NCBI GenBank assembly: GCA_963210315.1
Contig: OY723257.1
Location: 1,054,001-1,118,000, forward strand
DNA: 64,000 nt
Source: Rhynchopus euleeides
Taxonomy: Eukaryota; Euglenozoa; Diplonemea; Diplonemida; Diplonemidae
Direction of reading: 5' to 3'
A model generated the notes under the pieces. That model ran no database searches and was not told the origin of the DNA. It saw nothing but the letters and a program-made list of their open reading frames with translations. This document shows positions 1 to 9,754 of the stretch, in pieces. Both the position numbers and the translations under genes were made by a program. How positions within the stretch are numbered: position 1 is the first letter of the stretch; the number at the start of each line of letters is the position of its first letter.

Positions 1-1591
1 CTTTCAACCTGAAACCACTTCCAGCGGGTCTGCAAACCCGCCCACACAGGGCTCCGTGCGGGCTGATTTGGACGGGTTGGTTCACACAGCATACAAAACA
101 CAAACCACACGACGGTTCATATCGGGGTCCAGAACGTCTGCCAGCCAAGATCGGCACCGAAGCACCTTCCAGACTGGCATATGACAGGGATGCAAGAAAC
201 AAGGGGTAGAGCAAGAGAAGAAGAAGCGATGCCGACGTGCCGTGGCCCTCTCTTCCACACAAGTTGGATGTTTGTCTTCGTGTGGGGGCCAGGCACCAAC
301 TGCCACCACCGGTAGGAAGCAGTGTACGCACTCTGCCCACAGGTGGGCGTGCGCTGGGAACACAAGGACAAGAGAGGTGTGGCTCCGCTGCAGTGCAAGG
401 ACCACGCTCCTTGCATGAGCAGGCTGAAGTGCACACCCCTTTGTAGGAAGGGGATCGTCATCGCAGCGAAGCAGTTTCCGGGTGGAGTGGAGTGGAGTGG
501 AGTGGTGGGGTGGGGTGGGGAACGCCAGGACTGCAGGACTGCAGGGGCCCTGAACTGGGAGATGGTGAAGAACGCGCTCCTTGGTCGACTCACAGAGGAG
601 AAGCGGGGGAAAGCGACTTCAGCATGCGCCAGTTGCATCCCTTCGAGAGGGACGCGTGTACTGGCACAAAGTGCCCCCTTAACCCCCCTCCTTCAATTCA
701 GGGTCGCGGCAAGCTCTGCACATTCTCCAACCTCATGTGGGAACATTCTCCCATCACAAGTGCCTGAACCAGACACACACTATGTTAATAGGGCCGTTGT
801 TTGGGGAGAAACAAAGGCAACTCTGCAGCCTGAAGCGGAGTGCTGTCTTCTCTGTTACCCCAAAGCGCTGACCCCGCTATCTTGTTCCCACTGAACAGGA
901 GTCCTGCTGTGGTTTAAAAAAAGGCCAAAAAGAGGGGTGTGGGGAGTTGAAGGTAGTTCTGGTTCTGTATTTTAGAACAATGCCGATCCCCGATCATGCG
1001 CTTCTTCACACTGCAGGAATAGGAAGGGAGAAGGCGGGCGTGAAGTAGTAGTAAGGGGTCTGGGATCCCAACCACACTCCGACGCCCTGCTGGCGGGATG
1101 GTTCCCGTCCGGCATGCCCTTCATCCTGCGAGATCTCGACATTGCATGGGGTAGGGGTAGGGGGGGATGGATGAAGAAAAGCTATTGCCCCCGAAGAGCT
1201 GATCTGTTGCACGAGGAAAAGGGGGTGGGGCAGAAGAAGGGTCAGAACCAACCCTTCCCTCCTGGAGAGGTTGTGGCTGGTCCCGCCCTTTGCGCGCTGC
1301 AGAAAAAAGAAGAGAAGCGAAACATGCAACAGAACAGAACTCTACGGAGACACCGTGGGGTGTTGGAAAGAACAGTGGGTGAAGGATCATGCTGATGAAG
1401 ACAGGTGTGTGCAACCCACAGCAGCGCTGGGGCTGAGAGGAGGGAGGGGAGGGGGGGGCTGCAGGCCCAGCAGGAGGCGGTGGTGTGCAGAGTGTGGGAG
1501 GCACACTCCACTCCACACAGCGCGCGCACACTGCACGGCACGTCACAGGCACTGTGGCAGCCACGCACGTGCCTGAGTCATCGGGCGAGCA
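1..1591. other. Intergenic, no supported gene
   Basis: No reading frame here has a recognisable domain or convincing composition; the overlapping short frames on both strands look like chance frames in GC-rich DNA. A GGAGT pentamer run lies near 485-515. This flank is downstream (3') of the minus-strand double-propeller gene and may hold its 3' UTR. Confidence 0.5.
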
Positions 1592-4500
1592 TTACGGCGT
1601 CGGAGGGGAAGGTGTTGCACCTCCAAACAGGAGAATGTGCCCTGCCAAGTCGAAAGTGACTGTGACGAACTCGTTGCGCTGGCGCATGTATGCCACTCCG
1701 TAGTTGTTTGTGGAGCCTGTGTCGTACTCGTGCAGCAGGTCCCCAGTGCTGACAGAGTATTCCCTGGCGTACCCATCGGTGCCCGCAACCACCACAGCGG
1801 AGGAGTCGTGGCTGATGTCCAGGTCATACACAAAGCTGGGGAACGTGATGGTGCGGTGGATCCCGTAGTCGCTGAACCGATGGATCTGCACATTGTTGGT
1901 GGCGTTCCGCGATTCAGTCACAAAGTACTGCCCATCTTGCGACACGGCGAAACCAAACGGATGGTACGCGTGGTCCATGAGTGTCTTCAGGACTGCCCCA
2001 GTGCTGGCATCCCAGACAATCACCGACCCGTTCCTGGAACCGCTGACGATCTTGGTCCCATCCGGGGAGTATGCAAGGTCATACACGTAATGCACCGTAT
2101 CCCCGGTGGAGTGGCCCACCAGGGTCAACACCAGCGTGCCGTCAGTCGCGTTCCAGATGTGGAGCCCGCCAGACACATGTCCAGTCGCAAGGTAAGCCCC
2201 ACCGGGCGAGAACGCCACGCAGTAGCAGTTGCCCTTCGACGAGTCAGACCACCTCTCACTCCCGCTGCCCACATTCACCACTGCCACCGTACCACCGACA
2301 GTGACAGCGACAGCCGATGCATCGGCAGAGAAGGCGACGTGTCTTGATGAGCCGTACGTCGGGACGGACAGGGTGGTGCCTGCGGTCAGGTTGTGCACCA
2401 CCAAACCGTTGGACCCACCCACAGCGAGCAACGTGTCATCGTGTGAAATCGACAGCTGGCGGGCCCGTGCAGTCGTCCCGATCTGAGCCACGCACGCCGG
2501 ATCCACACCTGCAGGACACGGCGTAGGTGCTGGTGTGGGAGGTGCGGCTGTTGGGGGCGAGGGTGTCGGAGGGGACGGTGTCGGTGGGGCCGGTGTCGGC
2601 GGGGACTGCGTCGGAGGAGCCGGCGTCGGAGGAGACGGTGTAGGCGGGGAAGGTGTCGGCGGGGACGGTGTCGGAGGAGACGGCGTCGGCGGGGACGGTG
2701 TCGGTGGGGAGGGTGTCGGAGGAGACGGCGTCGGCGGTGCCGGTGTCGGTGGGGAAGGTGTCGGCGGGGACGGCGTCGGAGGAGCCGGTGTAGGCGGGGA
2801 AGGTGTCGGTGGGGACGGTGTCGGAGGAGACGGTGTCGGAGGAGACGGCGTCGGCGGGGACGGTGTCGGCGGTGCCGGTGTCGGTGGGGCGGGTGTCGGA
2901 GGAGACGGCGTCGGCGGTGCCGGTGTCGGAGGAGACGGCGTCGGTGGGGACGGTGTCGGAGGAGACGGTGTCGGTGGGGCCGGTGTCGGCGGGGAAGGTG
3001 TCGGCGGGGCGGGTGTCGGAGGAGACGGCGTCGGCGGGGACGGTGTCGGTGGGGCGGGTGTCGGAGGAGACGGTGTCGGCGGTGCCGGTGTCGGTGGGGC
3101 CGGTGTCGGCGGGGAAGGTGTCGGCGGGGACGGTGTCGGTGGGGCGGGTGTCGGCGGGGACGGTGTCGGAGGAGAAGGCGTCGGCGGGGACGGTGTCGGC
3201 GGTGCCGGTGTCGGCGGGGACGGTGTCGGTGGGGCGGGTGTCGGAGGAGACGGCGTCGGCGGGGACGGTGTCGGCGGTGCCGGTGTCGGTGGGGCGGGTG
3301 TCGGAGGAGACGGCGTCGGCGGTGCCGGTGTCGGAGGAGACGGTGTCGGTGGGGCCGGTGTCGGCGGGGAAGGTGTCGGCGGGGCGGGTGTCGGAGGAGA
3401 CGGCGTCGGCGGGGACGGTGTCGGTGGGGCGGGTGTCGGAGGAGACGGTGTCGGCGGTGCCGGTGTCGGTGGGGCCGGTGTCGGCGGGGAAGGTGTCGGC
3501 GGGGACGGTGTCGGTGGGGCGGGTGTCGGCGGGGACGGTGTCGGAGGAGAAGGCGTCGGCGGGGACGGTGTCGGCGGTGCCGGTGTCGGCGGGGACGGTG
3601 TCGGTGGGGCGGGTGTCGGAGGAGACGGCGTCGGCGGGGACGGTGTCGGCGGTGCCGGTGTCGGTGGGGCGGGTGTCGGAGGAGACGGCGTCGGCGGTGC
3701 CGGTGTCGGAGGAGACGGTGTCGGTGGGGCCGGTGTCGGCGGGGAAGGTGTCGGCGGGGCGGGTGTCGGAGGAGACGGCGTCGGCGGGGACGGTGTCGGT
3801 GGGGCGGGTGTCGGAGGAGACGGTGTCGGCGGTGCCGGTGTCGGTGGGGCCGGTGTCGGCGGGGAAGGTGTCGGCGGGGACGGTGTCGGTGGGGCGGGTG
3901 TCGGCGGGGACGGTGTCGGAGGAGAAGGCGTCGGCGGGGACGGTGTCGGCGGTGCCAGTGTCGGCGGGGACGGTGTCGGTGGGGCAGGTGTCGGCGGGGA
4001 CGGTGTCGGCGGTGCCGGTGTCGGAGGAGACGGCGTCGGCGGGGACGGTGTCGGTGGGGCGGGTGTCGGAGGAGACGGCGTCGGCGGGGACGGTGTCGGC
4101 GGGGAAGGTGTCGGCGGTGCCGGTGTCGGAGGAGACGGTGTCGGCGGGGAAGGTGTTGGTGGTGACGGCGTCGGCGGTGCCGGTGTCGGCGGTGACGGCG
4201 TCGGTGGAGACGGTGTCACACCTGCAAACTTCAGAATGTGTCCTGCCAAGTCGAAAGTGTCCGTGACGAACTGGTTGCTCTGGCGCATGTATGCCACTCC
4301 GTAGTTGTTTGTGGAGCCTATGTCGTACTCGTGCAGCAGGTCCCCAGTGCTGACAGAGTATTCCCTGGCGTACCCATCGGTGCCTGCAACCACCACAGCG
4401 GAGGAGTCGTGGCTGATGTCCAGGTCATACACAAAGCTGGGGAACGTGATGGTGCGGTGGATCCCGTAGTCGCTGAACCGATGGATCTGCACATTGTTGG

Positions 4501-5188
4501 TGGGGTTCTCCGACTCAGTCACAAAGTACTGCCCATCTTGCGACACGGCGAAACCAAACGGATGGTACGCGTGGTCCATGAGTGTCTTCAGGATCGCACC
4601 AGTGCTGGCATCCCAGACAATCACCGACCCGTTCCTGGAACCGCTGACGATCTTGGTCCCATCCGGGGAGTATGCAAGGTCATACACGTAATGCACCGTA
4701 TCCCCGGTGGAGTGGCCCACCAGGGTCGACACCAGCGTGCCGTCAGTCGCATTCCAGATGTGGAGCCCGCCAGACACATGTCCAGTCGCAAGGTAAGCCC
4801 CACCGGGCGAGAACGCCACGCAGTAGCAGTTGCCCTTCGACGAGTCAGACCACCTCTCACTCCCGCTGCCCACATTCACCACTGCCACCGTACCACCGAC
4901 AGTGACAGCGACAGCCGATGCATCGGCAGAGAAGGCGACGTGCCTTGATGAGCCGTACGTCGGGACGGACAGGGTGGTGCCTGCGGTCAGGTTGTGCACC
5001 GTCAAACCGTTGGACCCACCCACAGCGAGCAACGTGTCATCGTGTGAAATCGACAGCTGGCGGGCCCCGGCAGTCGTCCCGATCTGAGCCACGCACGCCG
5101 GATCCACACCTGTGGGACATGCTAGACTCCCGATGCACAAGGGCATCAGCGCCGCTACGACTGCCATGGCTCCCTGTCCCTTGCGCAT
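1592..5188 (-). CDS. Secreted double beta-propeller protein with PT-rich linker
   Basis: About 1198 residues. I chose the Met at 5188 because it begins a good signal peptide (positive start MRKGQG, hydrophobic core, then SLACP); the frame stays open upstream to 5266. After the signal come a WD40-like beta-propeller of about 320 residues ([20 protein letters not shown] is a clear WD blade), a linker of about 565 residues made only of five-residue units PPTPS or PPTPA, then a second, nearly identical propeller. The protein ends a few residues after the second propeller with the start of another PT unit. No membrane segment is seen, so an extracellular or wall-associated, possibly O-glycosylated, protein is inferred. 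The propeller DNA at about 1600-2515 and 4225-5105 differs at only scattered bases, indicating recent duplication or gene conversion. Ligand unknown. Confidence 0.85.
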   Translation of the reverse strand: MRKGQGAMAVVAALMPLCIGSLACPTGVDPACVAQIGTTAGARQLSISHDDTLLAVGGSNGLTVHNLTAGTTLSVPTYGSSRHVAFSADASAVAVTVGGTVAVVNVGSGSERWSDSSKGNCYCVAFSPGGAYLATGHVSGGLHIWNATDGTLVSTLVGHSTGDTVHYVYDLAYSPDGTKIVSGSRNGSVIVWDASTGAILKTLMDHAYHPFGFAVSQDGQYFVTESENPTNNVQIHRFSDYGIHRTITFPSFVYDLDISHDSSAVVVAGTDGYAREYSVSTGDLLHEYDIGSTNNYGVAYMRQSNQFVTDTFDLAGHILKFAGVTPSPPTPSPPTPAPPTPSPPTPSPPTPSPPTPAPPTPSPPTPSPPTPSPPTPAPPTPSPPTPSPPTPAPPTPSPPTPAPPTPSPPTLAPPTPSPPTPSPPTPSPPTPAPPTPSPPTPSPPTPAPPTPAPPTPSPPTPAPPTPSPPTPSPPTPAPPTPSPPTPAPPTPSPPTPAPPTPSPPTPAPPTPAPPTPSPPTPSPPTPAPPTPSPPTPAPPTPSPPTPSPPTPSPPTPAPPTPSPPTPSPPTPAPPTPAPPTPSPPTPAPPTPSPPTPSPPTPAPPTPSPPTPAPPTPSPPTPAPPTPSPPTPAPPTPAPPTPSPPTPSPPTPAPPTPSPPTPAPPTPSPPTPSPPTPSPPTPAPPTPSPPTPSPPTPAPPTPAPPTPSPPTPAPPTPSPPTPSPPTPAPPTPSPPTPAPPTPSPPTPSPPTPSPPTPAPPTPSPPTPAPPTPAPPTPSPPTPSPPTPSPPTPSPPTPSPPTPAPPTPSPPTPSPPTPAPPTPSPPTPSPPTPSPPTPSPPTPSPPTPSPPTPSPPTPAPPTQSPPTPAPPTPSPPTPSPPTAAPPTPAPTPCPAGVDPACVAQIGTTARARQLSISHDDTLLAVGGSNGLVVHNLTAGTTLSVPTYGSSRHVAFSADASAVAVTVGGTVAVVNVGSGSERWSDSSKGNCYCVAFSPGGAYLATGHVSGGLHIWNATDGTLVLTLVGHSTGDTVHYVYDLAYSPDGTKIVSGSRNGSVIVWDASTGAVLKTLMDHAYHPFGFAVSQDGQYFVTESRNATNNVQIHRFSDYGIHRTITFPSFVYDLDISHDSSAVVVAGTDGYAREYSVSTGDLLHEYDTGSTNNYGVAYMRQRNEFVTVTFDLAGHILLFGGATPSPPTP
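2530..4225. repeat. 15-bp coding minisatellite with 375-bp higher-order repeat
   Basis: The linker of the double-propeller gene is a 15-bp minisatellite; on the plus strand each unit starts TCGG. From about 2956 to 3990 the order of unit variants repeats every 375 bp (25 units, 125 residues): the pair of units starting at 2986/3001 recurs at 3361/3376 and 3736/3751. This points to unequal exchange of large blocks as well as single-unit slippage. Frame is kept throughout, and the reverse strand is open too, simply because the repeat has no stop in that frame. Confidence 0.9.
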
Positions 5189-6296
5189 GTGTCCCCTTGT
5201 ATCTGTGGGTGTGGGTGGTGGAGGGTGGATGGCCCGGGTCACAGATGAAGAACCAACCCGTCCCATTCAGCCCGTACGGAACCCTGTTGTGTGAACTGGG
5301 CACAACAAGGTGCAAGTGGTGGCTCACAGGGTGATGCTGACGCATCCTTCCGCTTCGTCCACCTGGAGGTGTACCAGCAGGACGCAGAGAGTGGGATGAA
5401 CTGCTGATGAAGCACCTCGACATCCTGGGGTGGACCCTCCAGCACCACTGGAACAATGTGAAGAAGGCGTGAGAGGACATATTTAGTGCGGTGGGGAGTG
5501 GCAGCACATCTCTGAGCACAACCGTGTCGTCTACTTTTCGGGTTGAGGTGTTCGTTCTCTCCCGAACCCACTCCCGTTCTGGAGTCACGTCGGTTTTCGC
5601 AGAAAAGAGTGGTGGAAACGGCGCCGTCGGCGACTGTAGATGGTTTCCCCGGCACATTTCAATGCAGGAGGAAAGTGATATCACCAGAGGAAGGCATGTG
5701 TGGAAAGCGGAAACGCATAAACGGGGGAAGGGAACTGGGAGGCAACCCCAATGCAGCAGAACAACTTCGAAGGCAATGGAAACATTTTTGAAACGCTTTT
5801 CGGGGGGTGGTGGCGGAAAGCAGACAAAATCGCCCACTCCGAATCAGGTGGCGCTTGGATTCTGCGTTGATGGTAAATGGCAAACATCGCAACTCGGTGG
5901 GGCGTGGGTGGGGCGGGGCCAGGAGGGGACAGGAGGGGTGGCACACAGAGGAACCATACAGCAGAGCGCACGAAAACAGCAACGGCAACCCTCCAAATCA
6001 GAAACAGAAACCCACCCCCGTTTAGACATTGCCGCTGTGTGAGGGATTGGCACACACACACCACACCACGCACCTCAAAACACATACACCGTATGATCCC
6101 TTGTTGAGCTGAATGAAGCATGAAACATGTACAAGCGGGCAAAACATATTGGGCGGTTTGTGTGTCAGTATAATGAGAAGGCCTGACAGAAAAATCTGTC
6201 CGGGCAACCGCATGAAACAGATACAACCCACTTTCTGTTTGAGCACACAACAACGCACGCTTCTTTTTGATGATAAATAATGATTGCTGTCCCAAA
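5189..6296. other. Intergenic upstream of the double-propeller gene
   Basis: Should contain the promoter and 5' UTR of the minus-strand gene starting at 5188. No recognisable promoter motif or domain-bearing frame is seen. Confidence 0.4.
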
Positions 6297-6412
6297 AGGG
6301 CTGGGCCCCTGAAGTGGCATGAGAAGGTGCTCTTCCCGAAAGCCTCATTTGTACAATTTTCCTGCAGTTACTTCGCGCCGTCGCTACGTCCCGCCCACCC
6401 GAAAATCGGGAA
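6297..6412 (+). repeat. SINE-like repeat, partial divergent copy
   Basis: Matches the 3' half of the repeat at 6811-7027: the GAAGTGGCATGA block, the pyrimidine-rich TTTTCCT block and the TTACTTCGCG...TCGCTACG tail can be aligned by eye. The 5' half is missing or too diverged to see. Confidence 0.55.
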
Positions 6413-6629
6413 AAACAAAGGAGGAGGTGGAGTGGGTGGGGGTGGGGTGGGAACGACACATCAGCCGTGCCCCAAATACCCTTGCTATTGGCCTGTCCCC
6501 CCACCTGGGGGGACGAGAGAAACTATCAAGCATCGCAGCGACTGATTCACTGCAGTGCCTGGACAAGACTGGGGGATCAAAATCAGGAAGGCCCCTTCGA
6601 TCCGAGGTGCAGGAGAAACTAATGCAACC

Positions 6630-6738
6630 GGGGGCCTTCGCTCAGTGGCACTGTGTGTCAAACTGTGTCACTTTGCAGCCAGTGTTGTGAGGCAGTTCAC
6701 CATTTCTCACTTCTCTGCATTTCTGAGGGAAGGCCCCC
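6630..6738. mobile_element. Hairpin MITE (GGGGGCCTTCGCT family), 109 bp
   Basis: Terminal inverted repeats begin GGGGGCCTTCGCT and end AGGGAAGGCCCCC. It is flanked on both sides by ACC, a 3-bp target duplication. Internal blocks (CTCAGAAATGCAG, CACAGTTTGACACA on the reverse strand) match the copies at 7843, 7967 and 49104, so these form one subfamily. No coding capacity, so presumably moved by a transposase encoded elsewhere. Confidence 0.8.
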
Positions 6739-6810
6739 ACCGAGTGGATCACAAGAGAGAAGGGTAGCAACGACAGTTGGTGTTCTTCGAACGCAGAACA
6801 CCCAAACAAA

Positions 6811-7027
6811 ATCGTACTCCTTTCGCTTTAGTATAGACACCCTGTCCAGCAACTGTGGGAGAACAGTTCCGAACTACTTTTTGTTGAGCCGCACACTTGC
6901 TGTCTCAAGGCTGTGTTGAGGCCCTGTGAAGTGGCATGAAGGTGCGAATCCAAAAGCTTCAGTCGTACGATTTCCTTCGTTACTTCGCGACTTCGCTACG
7001 CTTCGTCGCTCGTAACTAGTAAAAAAC
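6811..7027 (+). repeat. SINE-like interspersed repeat, full copy
   Basis: About 215 bp, from ATCGTACTCCTTTCGCTTTA to a short A-tract (AGTAAAAAAC). Very close to the copies at 8258 and 40099, related to 9062 and 6297. It contains GGTGCGAATCC, one base from the pol III B-box consensus, but no clear A box at the usual spacing. The A-rich 3' end and lack of inverted termini favour a short retroposon. A conserved structural RNA or a fragment of a larger element are alternatives. Confidence 0.65.
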
Positions 7028-7842
7028 AAGAGTCACGCAGAACACGGGTTGGCGCAGAGCAAATCACCAATGTGAATACAATCTGAACGGTGCCGGGGGG
7101 GGGGGGGGCGGGTTTGTTTGTCGAGAGTCAATGGAAAGCAAGATTCCCAGCACCTTCTTGCAATGTTAGTCCTTTTTGTAGTCACCGCACCAGAGATGCA
7201 AAACAAGGTGGATCAACGCACAAGGTGCCGGGAAGGGAAGTGGCGGGGGGTGGGGCCGCCTCTCGTGGTGATCGCAAGTGTAAAACAGAATATCCGAAAA
7301 GAAGGAGAAAAGAACAAGAAGAAGAAGAAGCGTGATAGTGAGGTGGGGTGTGTGCCGGACATTGATTGGTGGTGGTGGGGGGTCAGAAGCCCGCTGTCTC
7401 GTTGGACGAGACAACCGGGCAGCGACCCATGTCGCAGTACTGGCAGAAAAGAAACGAACACTCATTCAATTTTGTCGAATGGAGGTCACACCGGGCATAC
7501 AGACTGTATACCCGCAACCAGGCATGCGACGTGGGACGCCACCCCAGCTTGGTGAATCCATCATCGCACAGCTGCGCTCGGATGAGCGACAAGGGGCACA
7601 CATCTCTTTGAGCGACGAGGTGCCCTGCACACCTCATCCACACACACGCGAAGCCCTTTTATATTGGCGCAGCGTAGAGCCCACCCGACAACACCTGCTC
7701 CTGATGCGGTCGCCACTCCACACTACTGACACGTACACATGATAGTGATCCCCCTCCAGTTCACATCGTTCACAATCATCAAAACCTAACACAGGGGGGA
7801 GGGCCTGGGCAGGCCGGCTGTGTCTGGGCCAAATCACGATCT
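7028..7842. other. Intergenic, no supported gene
   Basis: Contains a G-run near 7095 and a GAA-rich purine stretch near 7300-7330. Nothing coding is supported. Confidence 0.4.
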
Positions 7843-7930
7843 GGGGGCCTTCGCTCAGAATGCAGCAAAGTGAGCCACCTCACATAAGAGGAGGCAAGCT
7901 GGCACAGTTTGACACACAGCGAAGACCCCC
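7843..7930. mobile_element. Hairpin MITE, 88 bp copy
   Basis: Starts GGGGGCCTTCGCTCAGAA and ends AGCGAAGACCCCC, good inverted termini of the same family as 6630-6738. The flanks TCT/TGT are only a near match as a 3-bp duplication, as expected for an older insertion. Confidence 0.7.
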
Positions 7931-7966
7931 TGTAAATCAACCCGGACAATGCGGTGCGCAGGTGCC

Positions 7967-8058
7967 TGGGGCACAAGGCAGTGCAGCAAGGTGAGCCGCC
8001 TCACATACCGGCAAGAGGAGGCAAGCTGGCACAGTTTGACACAGAAGCGAATGCCCCC
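7967..8058. mobile_element. Hairpin MITE, decayed copy beside 7843-7930
   Basis: Shares the AGGAGGCAAGCTGGCACAG internal block with the copy just upstream, but its termini have lost most of the GGGGGCCTTCGCT pattern. The two copies lie about 35 bp apart in the same orientation, by tandem duplication or repeated insertion. Confidence 0.6.
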
Positions 8059-8257
8059 TTCAGACCGGTTCAAAAAACCCTGGCATCGGCGGGAGGCAGG
8101 GAGCGACACGATAAGCAGGCCGCCACGGGGGGGAGAGTGCCGATAAGTGAGCCTTGCCCCTAACAGCACAATAGGGCGCCACATCTGGCACAGTTCTGTG
8201 CACGGGGTGTGAACGGACACCCCCTCCGACAGACATACACACGACGCAAAATATCAT

Positions 8258-8455
8258 ACTTCTTTCGCTTTATTGTAGACACCCTGTCCAGCAACTGTGG
8301 GAGAACAGTTCCGGGGTACTTTTTGTTGAGCGCACACTTGCTGTCTCAAGGCTGTGTTGAGGCCATGTGAAAGTGGCATGAAGGTGCTAATCCAAAAAGT
8401 CCCAGTCGTACGTTTTCCTTCGTTACTTCGCGACTTCGCCATGCTTCGTGAGAAA
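8258..8455 (+). repeat. SINE-like interspersed repeat copy
   Basis: Same family as 6811-7027, starting CATACTTCTTTCGCTTTATT and sharing the AACTGTGGGAGAACAGTTCC hairpin and TCGTTACTTCGCGACTTCG tail. The 3' end diverges after CATGCTTCGTGAG into AAAAAATG. Confidence 0.65.
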
Positions 8456-8897
8456 AAATGAAGCCAAAACCGCAGGGATAGATACCCAGCGGCAACGCCC
8501 CAGGGCCCAGGGGTTTGCCGTGGCTCCCAAAAAAAACCAGCTTTTGAGCGAGCCTTGTGCCAAAAAGGCGAAGGCGCCCTGGCAACAATGGCAACGTTAG
8601 GGTGAGCAGGAAAAGGAAAGGAGGATGAGGGGCGGGGGGAATGCAGTGAAGTAAGAGTAGAAGCAGAAGGGATCACAAGATTGATCTCCCTTCACCCGTT
8701 ATGCAGTTGCTTTGAATTCGGGGGATGGAGGGAAGTGAAACCATTTCGCATGGCACACGCATACACGCGTGTGGGCCTGCCTTCCTGCCTCCACTTATAT
8801 ACTTCTGAACTGGTAGAGAGAAACGCACCGAGCGACACCGCTCTTCGCTCCGGGAGCCACACAGACACGCATGGAAGATTAGAGATGTGAGATAATA
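8456..8897. other. Intergenic with one short dispersed repeat
   Basis: No supported gene. At about 8653-8712 it holds a roughly 55-bp sequence (GAAGCAGAAGG..., then GATCTCCCTTCAC, GTTATGCAG) also found at about 33352-33410 and 63456-63505. Confidence 0.5.
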
Positions 8898-9005
8898 GGG
8901 GCCCTCGCTACCAGGTGTGGCAAGGCGAGAACAAGTGAGGGCAACCTGCTGCCCGTCACTGAGGCTGATGAGCCGCAACTGGCTGTGACTGGTAGCGAAG
9001 GACCC
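8898..9005. mobile_element. Hairpin MITE, 108 bp
   Basis: Termini GGGGCCCTCGCTACCA and TGGTAGCGAAGGACCC are inverted repeats of the TACCAAGTGTG subfamily also seen at 30665, 33928 and 46534. The inner sequence is more diverged than in those copies. Confidence 0.7.
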
Positions 9006-9061
9006 AATCGGGATTCTGTCTTGCGGCGGTATGACAACACACTTCTTCCGCCCCATCAGCT

Positions 9062-9245
9062 GCGAAAGAACAGCCCAAGACTGCTTTCTTTGTTGAGCGC
9101 ACGCTTGTGTGTCTCAAGGCTTGTGCGAAGGCCCCGTGAAGCGGAATGAAGGCGTTTCACCATGAAGGGTTCGGCCATGAGGTTTCTCCCCCCTGTTCGT
9201 TAATTCACAACTTCGCTTCGCTCTGTCGCTCTGAATGAGTTAACA
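9062..9245 (+). repeat. SINE-like interspersed repeat, divergent copy
   Basis: Aligns with the family from TTTTTGTTGAGC through the CTCAAGGC block to the ACTTCGCTTCGCT tail, with many substitutions and insertions. It is the oldest-looking of the longer copies. Confidence 0.5.
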
Positions 9246-9754
9246 CAAATAGAAGAGTGTTCTCTGGGGGTACAAAAAATTTGAGAGTTGGATGGTGTGT
9301 GTTGTGATTCTCTTTGAGCAGGGAATTCGATTGAGTGCATCAGGGAATTCCCATGACATGCAATCGCAGCAGCCTTTTAAACGATTTAAACAATGTTTTG
9401 GCCGTGCTCTTGGAAGTCCCACCGTGAGAGGGGCGGGTGGCATGGGGCGGGAAACAGACAAGTCAAGCAACGCCCTCGGAATGAGGGGAGAGGTTCAATC
9501 GGAAAAACGAGGGCCACGAGGGATTCATGATTTTCCAAAACATCTCTCCAGCTTCAATTGGAGCTTCGAAGAAAAGACAATACAGAAGAACCATTGAACG
9601 TGAGCGCAAAGGTGAACTACAGTGGATGATGGGCTCGGGATTCTGAAAGCCAGAATACCATCTGAAGAAGCGATATCAACAAGAGACTCAATATAACCTC
9701 GCCTAGACCCAAGCCCGCCACAGAACCCCGAGGAAAAGCCTCGAGCCTGCCACT
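9246..9754. other. Intergenic, 3' flank of the membrane-protein gene
   Basis: Downstream of the minus-strand gene ending at 9755. No domain-bearing frame or regulatory signal is recognised. Confidence 0.4.

Noticed and set aside
2535-4304. 589-codon plus-strand frame made of [10 protein letters not shown] repeats
   Set aside because: It is the reverse strand of the PT-linker minisatellite. The minus strand has a signal peptide and two WD propellers in frame, so the plus frame is a by-product.
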